Below are positions 1 through 6,908 of a DNA stretch of 11,717 bases, in pieces (position 1 is the stretch's first letter; every line of letters begins with the position of its first letter). Origin of the DNA: Rikenellaceae bacterium (GTDB lineage: Bacteria; Bacteroidota; Bacteroidia; Bacteroidales; Rikenellaceae). Under the pieces are notes generated by a model. That model was not told the origin of the DNA, did not search any database, and was given only the letters and a program-made list of their open reading frames with translations. The stretch is taken from assembly GCA_021203585.1 (NCBI GenBank), contig JAJQAW010000109.1, positions 2,297 through 14,013 on the forward strand. The letters are read 5' to 3'. The translations under genes and the position numbers were made by a program.

Positions 1-14
1 CTCCGGAGCCTTAA
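1..14 (+). CDS. 3' end of the gene upstream of rplO (probably rpmD or rpsE)
   Basis: Only the last codons are inside the window: Pro-Glu-Pro followed by TAA at 12-14. The reading frame is inferred from what follows it. The same frame continues after the TAA for 22 Ala/Glu/Pro-rich codons to tandem stops TAG-TAA at 81-86. Such acidic, alanine-rich tails are common on Bacteroidota ribosomal proteins, and the L17 gene in this window has one. In the canonical spc order the gene before rplO is rpmD (L30), preceded by rpsE (S5), so one of these is expected. Too little is visible to choose. Alternatively the real end is the stop at 81 and the TAA is a mutation or a sequence error. Confidence 0.4.
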
Positions 15-108
15 GCTCAAGAGGCTCCGGCTGTGGAAACGGCAGCGGCGGAAGCTCCGGCCGAAGCCAAAGCAGCAGAGTAGTAACCCATAATCCTTGA
101 AGAAAACA

Positions 109-555
109 ATGAATCTCAGTAATTTGAAGCCTGCGCAAGGCTCGACGAAAACGAACAAGAGAGTGGGTAGGGGACAAGGCTCCGGTCGCGGTGGTACGTC
201 TACACGCGGTCCCAAAGGGGCTCAATCCCGTACGGGTTACTCTCGCAAGGCCGGATTCGAAGGAGGACAGATGCCGATCCAACGCCGTCTGCCTAAATTC
301 GGATTCAAAAACCACGAACGCGTGGAATACAAAGCGATCAATATCTCGGCTCTGGAAGAACTGGCCAAAAAGAACAACCTGTCGGAGATCACCATCGACT
401 CGTTGATCGGAGCCGGTTTGATTTCCAGTACGGACCGGGTAAAAATCCTCGGCAACGGAACGCTGACCGTGAAACTGAACGTGACGGCTCACAAATTCTC
501 TAAATCAGCAGTCGCTGCCATCGAAGCACAGCAGGGTCAGGCTATAACACTGTAA
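109..555 (+). CDS. rplO: 50S ribosomal protein L15
   Basis: L15 is a late-assembly protein of the large ribosomal subunit that contacts 23S rRNA. The product is 148 residues, normal for the family. The N-terminal third is the basic, glycine-rich extension typical of L15 (GRGQGSGRGGTSTRGPKGAQ), followed by the conserved FEGGQMPIQRRLPKFGF segment and a compact C-terminal domain ending around the VTAHKFSKSA segment. The frame is open from a TTG at 97, but I chose the ATG at 109 because MNLSNLKPAQGS is the usual Bacteroidota start. No Shine-Dalgarno sequence is present, as is normal in this phylum. secY begins 4 bases after the stop, so the two are cotranscribed and possibly translationally coupled. 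Confidence 0.97.
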   Translation: MNLSNLKPAQGSTKTNKRVGRGQGSGRGGTSTRGPKGAQSRTGYSRKAGFEGGQMPIQRRLPKFGFKNHERVEYKAINISALEELAKKNNLSEITIDSLIGAGLISSTDRVKILGNGTLTVKLNVTAHKFSKSAVAAIEAQQGQAITL

Positions 556-559
556 GCCC

Positions 560-1876
560 ATGAAGAAATTTATAGACACGCTCAAAAACATCTTCAAGAT
601 CGAAGAGTTGCGCAGGCGAATCCTGTACACCTTCGGCTTGATTATGATTTTCCGTATCGGTAGTTTCATCGTGATCCCGGGCATTAACCCGAATGCCATC
701 GGGGATCTGTCCAATTCGGTGGCTGATAACGGGCTGATGGGCCTTCTGGATATTTTCTCCGGGGGAGCGTTCGGGCAAGCGTCGATTCTGGCTCTGGGTA
801 TTATGCCCTACATCTCGGCCTCGATCGTGATCCAGCTGTTGGGTATTGTGGTTCCGTATTTTCAAAAACTTCAGAAAGAAGGGGAAAGCGGACGCCGCAA
901 GATCAACCAGTACACGCGCTACCTCACCATTGTGGCATTGCTGATTCAGGCTCCGGCCTATCTGACAACCCTGAGTGGTACGCTTCCGGCTTATGCTTTT
1001 ACGTTGGGTAACACGTTCTTCTTTAACTTTGTCGCTACGGTCGTTCTGATCGCCGGTACCATGTTTACCATGTGGCTGGGCGAAAAGATCACTGACAAAG
1101 GGATCGGTAACGGGGTATCGCTCATCATTACCGTGGGTATCGTGGCACGCCTGCCGCACGCGCTCTGGGCCGAGATAATCGCCCGTGCGACGGACGTCGG
1201 CGGCTACGTGTTCCTGGTCGTCGAACTGGCGCTGTTGGCACTCATTTTTATGGCTGCTATCGCTCTGGTTCAGGCGGTGCGCAAAGTTCCGGTACAATAC
1301 GCGAAACGAATTGTAGGCAACAAGCAATACGGTGGCGTACGTCAGTACCTGCCGATGAAGATCAACGCGGCCGGTGTCATGCCGATCATCTTCGCCCAGG
1401 CGTTGATGTTCCTGCCGATGCAGTTTGGACGCTGGTTCCCAGGATTTGCCGCTACTTTCGGTAACATCACCGGATTCTGGTATAACTTTTCTTTCTTTAT
1501 CCTCGTGGTAGGGTTCACGTACTTTTATACGGCGATCACTATCAACACCACTCAGATGGCGGATGATATGAAGAAAAACGGCGGGTTCATACCGGGTATC
1601 AAACCGGGTAAGAAAACGGCTGAATACCTGGATAACATCATGACGCGAATCACGCTTCCGGGATCGGTATCACTCGGTGTGATCGCGATTCTGCCGTCCT
1701 TCGCTCAAATGATCGGAGTGAACAACCAATTCGCTGCGTTTTTCGGCGGAACATCGCTGCTGATCCTCGTGGGTGTGGTACTCGATACGCTGCAGCAAAT
1801 CGAAAGCCACCTGCTCTCGCGCCACTACGACGGTCTGATGAAGACCGGCCGTCTGAAAGGCCGCCAGGGTGTATAA
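560..1876 (+). CDS. secY: Protein translocase subunit SecY
   Basis: SecY is the channel-forming subunit of the SecYEG translocon in the inner membrane. It passes unfolded proteins across the membrane or laterally into it. The 438 residues show the expected ten hydrophobic segments, roughly at 21-40, 72-97, 122-142, 152-173, 184-205, 218-240, 272-290, 308-330, 367-385 and 395-415. The conserved second helix (GGAFGQASILALGIMPYISA) and the cytoplasmic loop FIPGIKPGKKTAEYL at 343-357 are clear. That loop contacts SecA and the ribosome; the family arginine in it is a lysine here, a conservative change. The C-terminal tail LLSRHYDGLMKTGRLKGR is also typical. It starts 4 bases after rplO and is followed by a terminator-like hairpin, which suggests that it ends a transcript or attenuates it. 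Confidence 0.98.
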   Translation: MKKFIDTLKNIFKIEELRRRILYTFGLIMIFRIGSFIVIPGINPNAIGDLSNSVADNGLMGLLDIFSGGAFGQASILALGIMPYISASIVIQLLGIVVPYFQKLQKEGESGRRKINQYTRYLTIVALLIQAPAYLTTLSGTLPAYAFTLGNTFFFNFVATVVLIAGTMFTMWLGEKITDKGIGNGVSLIITVGIVARLPHALWAEIIARATDVGGYVFLVVELALLALIFMAAIALVQAVRKVPVQYAKRIVGNKQYGGVRQYLPMKINAAGVMPIIFAQALMFLPMQFGRWFPGFAATFGNITGFWYNFSFFILVVGFTYFYTAITINTTQMADDMKKNGGFIPGIKPGKKTAEYLDNIMTRITLPGSVSLGVIAILPSFAQMIGVNNQFAAFFGGTSLLILVGVVLDTLQQIESHLLSRHYDGLMKTGRLKGRQGV

Positions 1877-1881
1877 TAAAC

Positions 1882-1923
1882 GGGAGGCCGGGAACGTTTT
1901 ATACTTTCCCGGTTCCCTTTTTC
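1882..1923 (+). terminator. Terminator-like hairpin after secY
   Basis: A perfect 7-bp stem, CCGGGAA at 1888-1894 and TTCCCGG at 1906-1912, closes an 11-base loop. It is extended outward by GGGA (1882-1885) pairing with TCCC (1914-1917) across a small internal loop. A run of five T begins directly after it at 1918. It lies 6 bases after the secY stop. This fits an intrinsic terminator, complete or partial, dividing the spc operon before map. Confidence 0.7.
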
Positions 1924-1959
1924 TCTACGGGAGAATGGAAACCCGTTCAGGGACTTTTA

Positions 1960-1991
1960 TTTGGAAAATTGCGGAAAATCAATTACTTTCG
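1960..1991 (+). promoter_or_regulatory. Predicted Bacteroidota promoter for the map-rplQ unit
   Basis: TTTG at 1960-1963 and TACTTTCG at 1984-1991 are separated by 20 bases. This matches the Bacteroidota housekeeping pattern (-33 TTTG, -7 TAnnTTTG) with one mismatch in the -7 box. It sits just downstream of the secY terminator and 58 bases before map, which is where a second operon promoter would be needed. The predicted start would fall near 1996-1998. This is a prediction from pattern and position only. Confidence 0.55.
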
Positions 1992-2001
1992 TCGCAATTT
2001 T

Positions 2002-2052
2002 ATGGGAAAAGACCTGAGAATTTCCGTTTTTCAGGTTCTTTTATATAGATGA
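2002..2052 (+). other. Possible 16-codon leader ORF overlapping the map start
   Basis: An ATG at 2002 opens a 16-codon frame (MGKDLRISVFQVLLYR) whose TGA at 2050-2052 overlaps the map ATG in the arrangement ATGA. That geometry is typical of translational coupling. The predicted transcription start lies only a few bases upstream, so it would be nearly leaderless. The peptide has no recognisable family and such a short frame can arise by chance. Confidence 0.2.
2007..2042 (+). promoter_or_regulatory. Hairpin with T-rich 3' arm in the map leader
   Basis: AAAAGACCTGA at 2007-2017 pairs with TCAGGTTCTTTT at 2031-2042, with one bulged T at 2037. The inner part can be extended by G-U and A-U pairs. 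The 3' arm ends in a TTCTTTT tract 6 bases before the map ATG, so the element looks like a terminator or attenuator placed between the predicted promoter and the gene. Transcription past it, or occlusion of the start region, could be modulated. The function is inferred from the fold only. Confidence 0.4.
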
Positions 2053-2831
2053 TAAACTACAAGACAGAGGAAGAAATCGAGCTGCTTCGTGAGAACAACA
2101 TGCTCGTATCGAGGACCTTAGCAGAAGTGGGCAAACATGTTCGACCGGGCGTAAGCACGTTGGAATTGGACCGCATCGCCGAGGCTTTTATACGTGACCA
2201 TGGGGCGGTGCCTGGCTTTCTGGGCTACAACGGTTTTCCGAATTCATTGTGTATTTCTGTCAATGAACAGGTGGTCCACGGGATTCCGTCGGACAAACTG
2301 ATTTTAAAGGAAGGCGATATCATTTCGGTGGATTGCGGCACGATTATGAAGGGGTTTTATGGCGATTCGGCATATACTTTTGCCGTGGGGGAGATAGCTC
2401 CGGATGTTCAGAGGCTGCTGAACGTCACCAAAGAAGCTCTTTATAAGGGTGTCGCACAGGTACGTGTTGGAAATCGCATCGGCGATATAGCGCACGCTGT
2501 GCAAGAGCACGCCGAAATGAACGGTTTTTCTGTGGTACGAGAATTGGTAGGTCACGGGCTGGGACGCAATATGCATGAGTCCCCCGAGGTTCCCAACTAC
2601 GGTGCAAAGGGACGCGGACCTTTATTGAAAGAGGGGCTGGTGATCTGTATCGAACCAATGATCAACATGGGAGACCGCTACGTCGTTTTCGAACGAGATG
2701 GCTGGACAGTACGTACGCGCGATAGAAAACCTTCGGCACACTTCGAGTTTGCCGTGGCCGTAACCAACGATGGGGCCGATGTTCTGACAACGTTTGAGTT
2801 TATCGAGGGTATTCAGGGTGGAAACGCTTAG
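2049..2831 (+). CDS. map: Type I methionine aminopeptidase
   Basis: This enzyme removes the initiator methionine from new cytosolic proteins using a dinuclear metal centre. The 260-residue length is normal for the short type I form without an N-terminal zinc-finger extension. The five metal ligands of the pita-bread fold can all be placed: D95 (SVDCGT), D106 (YGDSAYTF), H169 (GHGLGR), E202 (CIEPM) and E233 (HFEFAVAV). The substrate-binding histidines H78 (VHGIP) and H176 (NMHES) are also present. map between secY and infA is the standard order in many bacteria. The gene follows a predicted promoter and a leader hairpin. The 302-base spacer after it, which contains a structured repeat, is unusually long for this position. 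Confidence 0.97.
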   Translation: MINYKTEEEIELLRENNMLVSRTLAEVGKHVRPGVSTLELDRIAEAFIRDHGAVPGFLGYNGFPNSLCISVNEQVVHGIPSDKLILKEGDIISVDCGTIMKGFYGDSAYTFAVGEIAPDVQRLLNVTKEALYKGVAQVRVGNRIGDIAHAVQEHAEMNGFSVVRELVGHGLGRNMHESPEVPNYGAKGRGPLLKEGLVICIEPMINMGDRYVVFERDGWTVRTRDRKPSAHFEFAVAVTNDGADVLTTFEFIEGIQGGNA

Positions 2832-2915
2832 AATACCGGGAGTGGATTTCAGAAAGGCGGACGCGTTCCGCAGCCTGGAACGAATCTTCGAACCGTGGAA
2901 GTTCTTTACAGATAG

Positions 2916-3023
2916 GAGTCATGCGATCCAAAGGATCGCCCAAAAGTTTTTGGTGTCGCTTTTTGCAAAAAGCGACGATTTGGACGACTTTGTAAAAGTC
3001 GCAGTTCCAGCCGGGTGACCCGG
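2916..3023. repeat. Structured intergenic repeat, copy 1
   Basis: This element fills much of the 302-base map-infA spacer (2832-3133) and recurs at 10713-10889. It contains consecutive inverted repeats: GCGATCC/GGATCGC with loop AAA (2923-2939); CCAAAA/TTTTGG (2940-2953); a perfect 22-base palindrome GTCGCTTTTTG/CAAAAAGCGAC (2955-2976); CGACTTT/AAAGTCG with loop GTA (2985-3001); and CCGGG/CCCGG with loop TGA (3011-3023). The core 2921-2991 matches copy 2 at 65 of 71 positions, and 2993-3008 matches it at all 16. Elsewhere in the spacer I see only a small hairpin, CGTTCC/GGAACG at 2864-2882, and a GC-rich stretch (3024-3085) without clear structure. The copy is read in the sense direction of the ribosomal operon. 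Confidence 0.85.
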
Positions 3024-3133
3024 CAGGTACGCGGGAGCCAACAAATCCGAGCGGGGAACGAGCGAGCCTACAGGCGGATGACCCATTTTTTACAAGGACC
3101 GACACAAAACCAAATTTTTCATCCAATTAACGA

Positions 3134-3352
3134 ATGGCAAAACAAGCTGCGATTGAAAAAGACGGGACGATCATCGAGGCACTGTCCAACGCGATGTTTC
3201 GCGTAGAGTTGGATAACGGTCACGTGATCACAGCCTACATTTCCGGCAAGATGCGGATGCACTACATCAAAATCCTGCCCGGGGACAAGGTAAAGGTAGA
3301 GATGTCGCCTTATGACTTGTCAAAAGGTCGGATATCGTTCCGTTACAAGTAG
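3134..3352 (+). CDS. infA: Translation initiation factor IF-1
   Basis: IF-1 binds the A site of the 30S subunit during initiation, together with IF-2 and IF-3. The 72-residue length is exactly the usual one, and the protein is a single OB (S1-like) domain. Family landmarks are [20 protein letters not shown] at the N terminus, then [20 protein letters not shown], and the C-terminal [19 protein letters not shown] with the closing FRYK. The ATG at 3134 is the only sensible start. The spacer before it (302 bases) holds the structured repeat, so infA expression depends on transcription through that element unless a promoter I cannot see lies in between. rpmJ follows after 90 bases. Confidence 0.98.
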   Translation: MAKQAAIEKDGTIIEALSNAMFRVELDNGHVITAYISGKMRMHYIKILPGDKVKVEMSPYDLSKGRISFRYK

Positions 3353-3442
3353 CGGACAGAATCCTCGGCCGGCCGCCGGTTTTTTTCCGGGGAACGGGCC
3401 GCCAGTGGGTATTTGCCGGTTAAACCAAACACACACAAATCG

Positions 3443-3559
3443 ATGAAAGTCAGAGCATCTATCAAAAAAAGAAGCGAGGATTGCAAGGTCGTCAAGCGCA
3501 AAGGCCGCTTGTACGTGATCTGCAAAAAGAACCCCAAGTTCAAAATGCGCCAAGGGTAA
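3443..3559 (+). CDS. rpmJ: 50S ribosomal protein L36
   Basis: L36 is the smallest large-subunit protein and is buried in 23S rRNA. The 38-codon frame starts [11 protein letters not shown] and ends PKFKMRQG, the standard start, length and end. The zinc-binding form has Cys11, Cys14, Cys27 and His33. Here the corresponding residues are Ser11, Cys14, Cys27 and Phe33, so only two of the four ligands remain and zinc binding is unlikely. Zinc-independent L36 is usual in Bacteroidota. The gene is between infA and rpsM as in most bacteria. The 90-base spacer upstream is GC-rich and contains CCGG, seven T and CCGG in a row (3371-3385), a weak hairpin at most. Confidence 0.96.
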   Translation: MKVRASIKKRSEDCKVVKRKGRLYVICKKNPKFKMRQG

Positions 3560-3607
3560 TCTCGGTTAATGTTAATTGTTTTTTAAAAACACAAGAAAGT
3601 AAATTTT

Positions 3608-3988
3608 ATGGCACGTATTGTCGGTGTAGACTTACCCAAGAACAAACGCGGGGAAATAGGGCTGACCTATATCTACGGCGTCGGTCGCAGCACGGCCCGC
3701 CAGATCCTCGATAAAGCAGGAATTGACTACGACACCAAAGTAAAAGACTGGTCGGACGAGCAGGTCGGCTTGATCCGTACCGCTATCGCTGACGAAGGTC
3801 TGAAAGTGGAAGGAGAACTCCGTTCTACCATCCAGCTGAATATCAAACGACTGATGGACATCGGTTGCTACCGCGGAATTCGTCACCGTATCGGCCTTCC
3901 GGTACGCGGACAAAGTACGAAAAACAACGCTCGTACCCGCAAAGGACGTAAGAAAACTGTCGCTAACAAGAAGAAAGCAACCAAGTAA
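3608..3988 (+). CDS. rpsM: 30S ribosomal protein S13
   Basis: S13 sits in the head of the small subunit and forms intersubunit bridges with L5; its tail contacts the P-site tRNA. The product has 126 residues, normal length. The N-terminal helix-two-turns-helix domain begins [20 protein letters not shown]. The S13 signature [20 protein letters not shown] is at 89-108, and a lysine-rich tail ends the protein, as expected for the part that approaches tRNA. It is the first gene of the alpha operon proper, which here continues directly from infA-rpmJ. rpsK follows after 12 bases. No promoter is evident in the 48 bases upstream. Confidence 0.98.
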   Translation: MARIVGVDLPKNKRGEIGLTYIYGVGRSTARQILDKAGIDYDTKVKDWSDEQVGLIRTAIADEGLKVEGELRSTIQLNIKRLMDIGCYRGIRHRIGLPVRGQSTKNNARTRKGRKKTVANKKKATK

Positions 3989-4000
3989 TTGTAAACAGTT

Positions 4001-4390
4001 ATGGCAAAAAAATCAGGAAATGTTAAAAAGAGAGTGGTTAAAGTGGACGGCACGGGCCAGGTTCACGTATACTCTACTTTCAACAACGTGATAGTTACGA
4101 TCGCTAACGGTAACGGCGACGTGATCAGCTGGAGCTCAGCCGGTAAAATGGGCTTCCGCGGTTCTAAAAAGAACACCCCGTACGCTGCGCAGACCGCGAC
4201 TTCGGATTGCGCCAAGGTTGCTTACGACGCAGGCCTGCGCAAAGTAAAAGTATATGTGAAAGGTCCGGGTGCGGGACGTGAGTCCGCTATCCGTACGATC
4301 CACGGCGCTGGCATCGAGGTCATTGAAATCGTTGACGTGACTCCGCTTCCGCACAATGGATGTCGTCCTCCCGGAAGAAGACGTGTATAG
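4001..4390 (+). CDS. rpsK: 30S ribosomal protein S11
   Basis: S11 is a small-subunit platform protein next to the 3' end of 16S rRNA and the E site. The 129 residues match the family length. A lysine-rich N terminus is followed by the core [20 protein letters not shown]. The signature region [13 protein letters not shown] is at 86-98, followed by [20 protein letters not shown]. The C-terminal PPGRRRV motif is intact. It lies 12 bases after rpsM and 46 bases before rpsD in the normal alpha-operon order, so cotranscription is near certain. No unusual feature is seen. Confidence 0.98.
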   Translation: MAKKSGNVKKRVVKVDGTGQVHVYSTFNNVIVTIANGNGDVISWSSAGKMGFRGSKKNTPYAAQTATSDCAKVAYDAGLRKVKVYVKGPGAGRESAIRTIHGAGIEVIEIVDVTPLPHNGCRPPGRRRV

Positions 4391-4436
4391 TTAACCGGCA
4401 CGTATTCAATGATTAATTTGAAAAAAAATCTAAACC

Positions 4437-5042
4437 ATGGGAAGATACATAGGACCAAAAACCAAAATCGCCCGTAAATTCGGTAAACCGATCTACGGCG
4501 CGGATAAATCGTTCGAAAAAAAGAACTACCCTCCGGGACAACACGGACTGGCCCGCAAGCGTAAAAAAGTATCGGAGTATGGTACTCAGCTGCTTGAAAA
4601 ACAAAAAGCAAAAGCGATTTACGAAGTGCAGGAAAAACAGTTCCGCCGCGCTTACGAGGAAGCTGCCCGTATGGGGGGCATCACGGGTGAAGACCTACTT
4701 CGCCTGCTCGAAAGCCGTCTGGACAACGTGGTGTACCGCATGGGCCTGGCCCCGACGCGCGCCGCAGCCCGCCAGCTCGTATCGCACCGTCACATTACTG
4801 TAAACGGCGCTGTCGTGAACATCGCTTCGTATCGGGTTCGTCCGGGCGATACGGTAGGCGTACGTGAAAAATCAAAATCCTTAGAAGTCATTCAGAACGC
4901 ACTGGGCGGAAGCCGCACCCGTTACTCGTGGATCGAGTGGGACGGCGCTTCGATGACCGGTAAATTCCTGCAGCGCCCCGAGCGCGCGGAAATTCCCGAG
5001 AACATCAAAGAACAGTTGATCGTCGAATTGTACTCTAAGTAG
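4437..5042 (+). CDS. rpsD: 30S ribosomal protein S4
   Basis: S4 is a primary 16S rRNA-binding protein that nucleates assembly of the small-subunit body and helps decoding accuracy. The 201 residues are typical. The N terminus [16 protein letters not shown] has no cysteines, nor does the rest of the protein, so this is the zinc-free form. The S4 RNA-binding domain runs from about residue 92 to 155 and includes [20 protein letters not shown] and [10 protein letters not shown]. In some bacteria S4 represses its own alpha operon by binding the leader mRNA. I cannot recognise such a pseudoknot here, and it would not be expected to be conserved across phyla. rpoA follows after 26 bases. Confidence 0.98.
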   Translation: MGRYIGPKTKIARKFGKPIYGADKSFEKKNYPPGQHGLARKRKKVSEYGTQLLEKQKAKAIYEVQEKQFRRAYEEAARMGGITGEDLLRLLESRLDNVVYRMGLAPTRAAARQLVSHRHITVNGAVVNIASYRVRPGDTVGVREKSKSLEVIQNALGGSRTRYSWIEWDGASMTGKFLQRPERAEIPENIKEQLIVELYSK

Positions 5043-5052
5043 TCATTTTAAC

Positions 5053-5060
5053 AGAAGGAG
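5053..5060 (+). promoter_or_regulatory. Shine-Dalgarno-like site before rpoA
   Basis: AGAAGGAG lies 8 bases before the rpoA ATG at 5069, a textbook Shine-Dalgarno sequence and spacing. The other genes of this operon have A/T-rich upstream regions without one, as is usual in Bacteroidota, where such sites are depleted. The site supports the chosen rpoA start and may raise its translation. Confidence 0.55.
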
Positions 5061-5068
5061 CATATCTT

Positions 5069-6061
5069 ATGGCAATATTAGCATTCCAAAAACCTGAAAA
5101 GGTCATCATACTGGACTCCAGCTCAACCCACGGTGTTTTCGAATTCCGTCCGTTGGAGCCGGGTTTCGGGATGACCATCGGTAACGCGCTTCGCCGCATT
5201 CTTCTTTCTTCATTGGAGGGGTATGCTATCACTACTGTGAAAGTGGCCGGAGTCAGCCACGAGTTCGCCGCTATTCCCGGCGTGATGGAGGGGATGATTG
5301 ACATCATTCTCAACCTCAAACAGGTGCGTTTTATGCGTACCGTCGAGAATACCGATTTCGAAAAGGTAACGGTCAACGTGGCGGGCCTGACCGAACTGAC
5401 TGCAGGGCACATTTCAAATTTCCTGACCAACTTCAAGGTACTCAATCCCGATCTGGTGATCTGCCACCTGGACAGCGATGTCAAGATGCAGTTGGAGCTG
5501 ACAATCGGCAAGGGGCGCGGTTACGTTCCGGCCGAAGAGAACGCTCCGGTGGATGCAGAGTTCGGCCTGCTGCCGATCGACTCGATCCATACGCCGATCA
5601 AAAACGTGAAATTCTCGGTAGACAACTGGCGCGTAGAGCAAAAGACCGACTACGAGAAGCTGAACCTGGAGATCATCACGGACGGTTCGATCCATCCGAA
5701 AGACGCTTTGAAAGAGGCGGCGAAAATCCTGATTCACCATTTCATGCTCTTCTCGGACGAGAAAATCACGCTGAACCTCGAAGAAAACAACGCGACTGAA
5801 GAGTTCGACGAAGATGTACTGTACATGCGCCAGCTCCTGAAAACGAAACTTTCGGATCAGGACCTGTCGGTGCGCGCGCTGAACTGCCTCAAAGCCGCTG
5901 AAGTGGAAACGGTAGGCGACCTGGTTCGCTTCCACCGCAACGATTTGTTGAAATTCCGCAACTTCGGAAAGAAATCTCTTTCCGAGTTGGACGAATTGCT
6001 CGAGTCGCTGAATCTCCACTTCGGTATGGACATGGCCCAGTATAAACTGGATAAGGACTAG
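5069..6061 (+). CDS. rpoA: DNA-directed RNA polymerase subunit alpha
   Basis: The alpha dimer is the scaffold on which beta and beta' assemble; its C-terminal domain touches upstream promoter DNA and activators. The 330 residues show both parts. The N-terminal domain spans about 1-230, with [20 protein letters not shown] at 26-45 followed by [16 protein letters not shown], the dimerisation and beta-binding region. An acidic linker ([13 protein letters not shown]) leads to the C-terminal helix-hairpin domain at about 255-320, with [18 protein letters not shown] and [16 protein letters not shown]. The start is supported by a Shine-Dalgarno-like site, which is unusual in this operon. rplQ follows but after a 221-base spacer, much longer than is usual for this gene pair. 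Confidence 0.98.
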   Translation: MAILAFQKPEKVIILDSSSTHGVFEFRPLEPGFGMTIGNALRRILLSSLEGYAITTVKVAGVSHEFAAIPGVMEGMIDIILNLKQVRFMRTVENTDFEKVTVNVAGLTELTAGHISNFLTNFKVLNPDLVICHLDSDVKMQLELTIGKGRGYVPAEENAPVDAEFGLLPIDSIHTPIKNVKFSVDNWRVEQKTDYEKLNLEIITDGSIHPKDALKEAAKILIHHFMLFSDEKITLNLEENNATEEFDEDVLYMRQLLKTKLSDQDLSVRALNCLKAAEVETVGDLVRFHRNDLLKFRNFGKKSLSELDELLESLNLHFGMDMAQYKLDKD

Positions 6062-6116
6062 CGGTGTAACCGGGGGCCGTGCTGAAACTAGGCCGGTTCC
6101 GGGGAAACGGGAATGC

Positions 6117-6170
6117 GGGCGAAAGCCTCTCGGATCCGGAGTGATGGGCGAAAGCACACAGATCCGAAGT
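6117..6170 (+). repeat. Imperfect tandem repeat in the rpoA-rplQ spacer
   Basis: GGGCGAAAGC occurs at 6117-6126 and again at 6146-6155. Each copy is followed, 6 or 5 bases later, by a GATCCG block (6133-6138 and 6161-6166) and an AGT. The two units of about 28 bases are imperfect copies. The 221-base spacer 6062-6282 also holds the palindromes CGGATCCG (6131-6138) and CGTTTAAACG near its end. I find no good gene or clear promoter in it. A role in rplQ expression is only a guess. Confidence 0.55.
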
Positions 6171-6282
6171 ACGAAAAAAACCATTTCAGTTCAAACCGGG
6201 ACAACCGAAAGTAGAGCGACTCCGGAAGCATAGTGTTAAAAGAAGGCGAACCCTCGGGGATGTCGTTTAAACGTTTACAAAA

Positions 6283-6882
6283 ATGAGACATAATAAAAGT
6301 TTTAATCACTTAGGCCGTCAAGCCGGACACCGTAAAGCGATGTTGTCCAATCTGGCTTGCTCGCTGATCCTGCACAAACGGATCAAGACTACGGTGCCGA
6401 AAGCGAAGGCTTTGAAGCAATTCGTAGAGCCGATCATCACCAAGTCGAAAAACGATACGACTCACTCTCGTCGCACCACTTTCAGCTACCTGAAACAGAA
6501 GGAAGCCGTTACGGAACTATTCCGTGTAGTGGCTCCGGCGATCGGCGATCGTCCGGGCGGATACACCCGTATCCTGAAAACCGGTTTCCGGTTGGGTGAC
6601 GGCGCCGAGATGTGTTTCATCGAGCTGGTTGACTTCAACACGGTTTACACACCGGAGAAGAAAGCGGCCGAAAAACCGAAAACCCGTAGCGGCCGTAAAG
6701 GCCAAAAATCAGGTGAGGACGAAAAACCGGAAGCACCTAAGGCGGAAACGGCTCAGGCGGTAGAAGAACTTACGGCGACTACGGAAGAACTGCTGATCGA
6801 AGCGGCTCCCGAAACGGCGGAGGAAGCTCCTGCAGCTGCGGAGAATGCCGAGGAAGCGGCTGAAGACAAAGCCGCTGAATAG
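6283..6882 (+). CDS. rplQ: 50S ribosomal protein L17 with acidic C-terminal tail
   Basis: L17 is a large-subunit protein near the peptide exit tunnel. The first 120 or so residues are the conserved domain: [20 protein letters not shown], then [20 protein letters not shown] and, near the end, [19 protein letters not shown]. From about residue 125 the protein becomes a basic linker and then an Ala/Glu/Pro-rich tail to residue 199, about 60-80 residues longer than in E. coli. Such tails are common in Bacteroidota L17 and are probably disordered and surface exposed. It is the last gene of the unit, separated from rpoA by 221 bases and followed by a strong terminator. Confidence 0.97.
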   Translation: MRHNKSFNHLGRQAGHRKAMLSNLACSLILHKRIKTTVPKAKALKQFVEPIITKSKNDTTHSRRTTFSYLKQKEAVTELFRVVAPAIGDRPGGYTRILKTGFRLGDGAEMCFIELVDFNTVYTPEKKAAEKPKTRSGRKGQKSGEDEKPEAPKAETAQAVEELTATTEELLIEAAPETAEEAPAAAENAEEAAEDKAAE

Positions 6883-6908
6883 TGCAAATGTATTAATAAC
6901 GATACGAC

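Noticed and set aside
97..108. TTG start for rplO adding four residues
   Set aside because: The ATG at 109 gives the conserved family N terminus, and no ribosome binding signal favours the TTG.
542..1327. Long open frame on the - strand opposite secY
   Set aside because: It is antisense to a clearly coding gene and its length follows from the codon bias of secY; the translation has no recognisable domain.
2921..2995. ATG-initiated short peptide frame in repeat copy 1, also present in copy 2 (24 and 38 codons)
   Set aside because: All six substitutions between the aligned 71-base cores change amino acids and none is synonymous, while two restore a base pair. That argues for a structural, not coding, constraint.
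3371..3385. CCGG, seven T, CCGG as a terminator between infA and rpmJ
   Set aside because: A 4-bp stem with the T run inside the loop is not an intrinsic terminator, and a stop here inside the operon would be unexpected.
109..6882. The ribosomal gene cluster as a novel system
   Set aside because: Gene content and order are the standard spc-alpha arrangement; novelty is limited to spacers.
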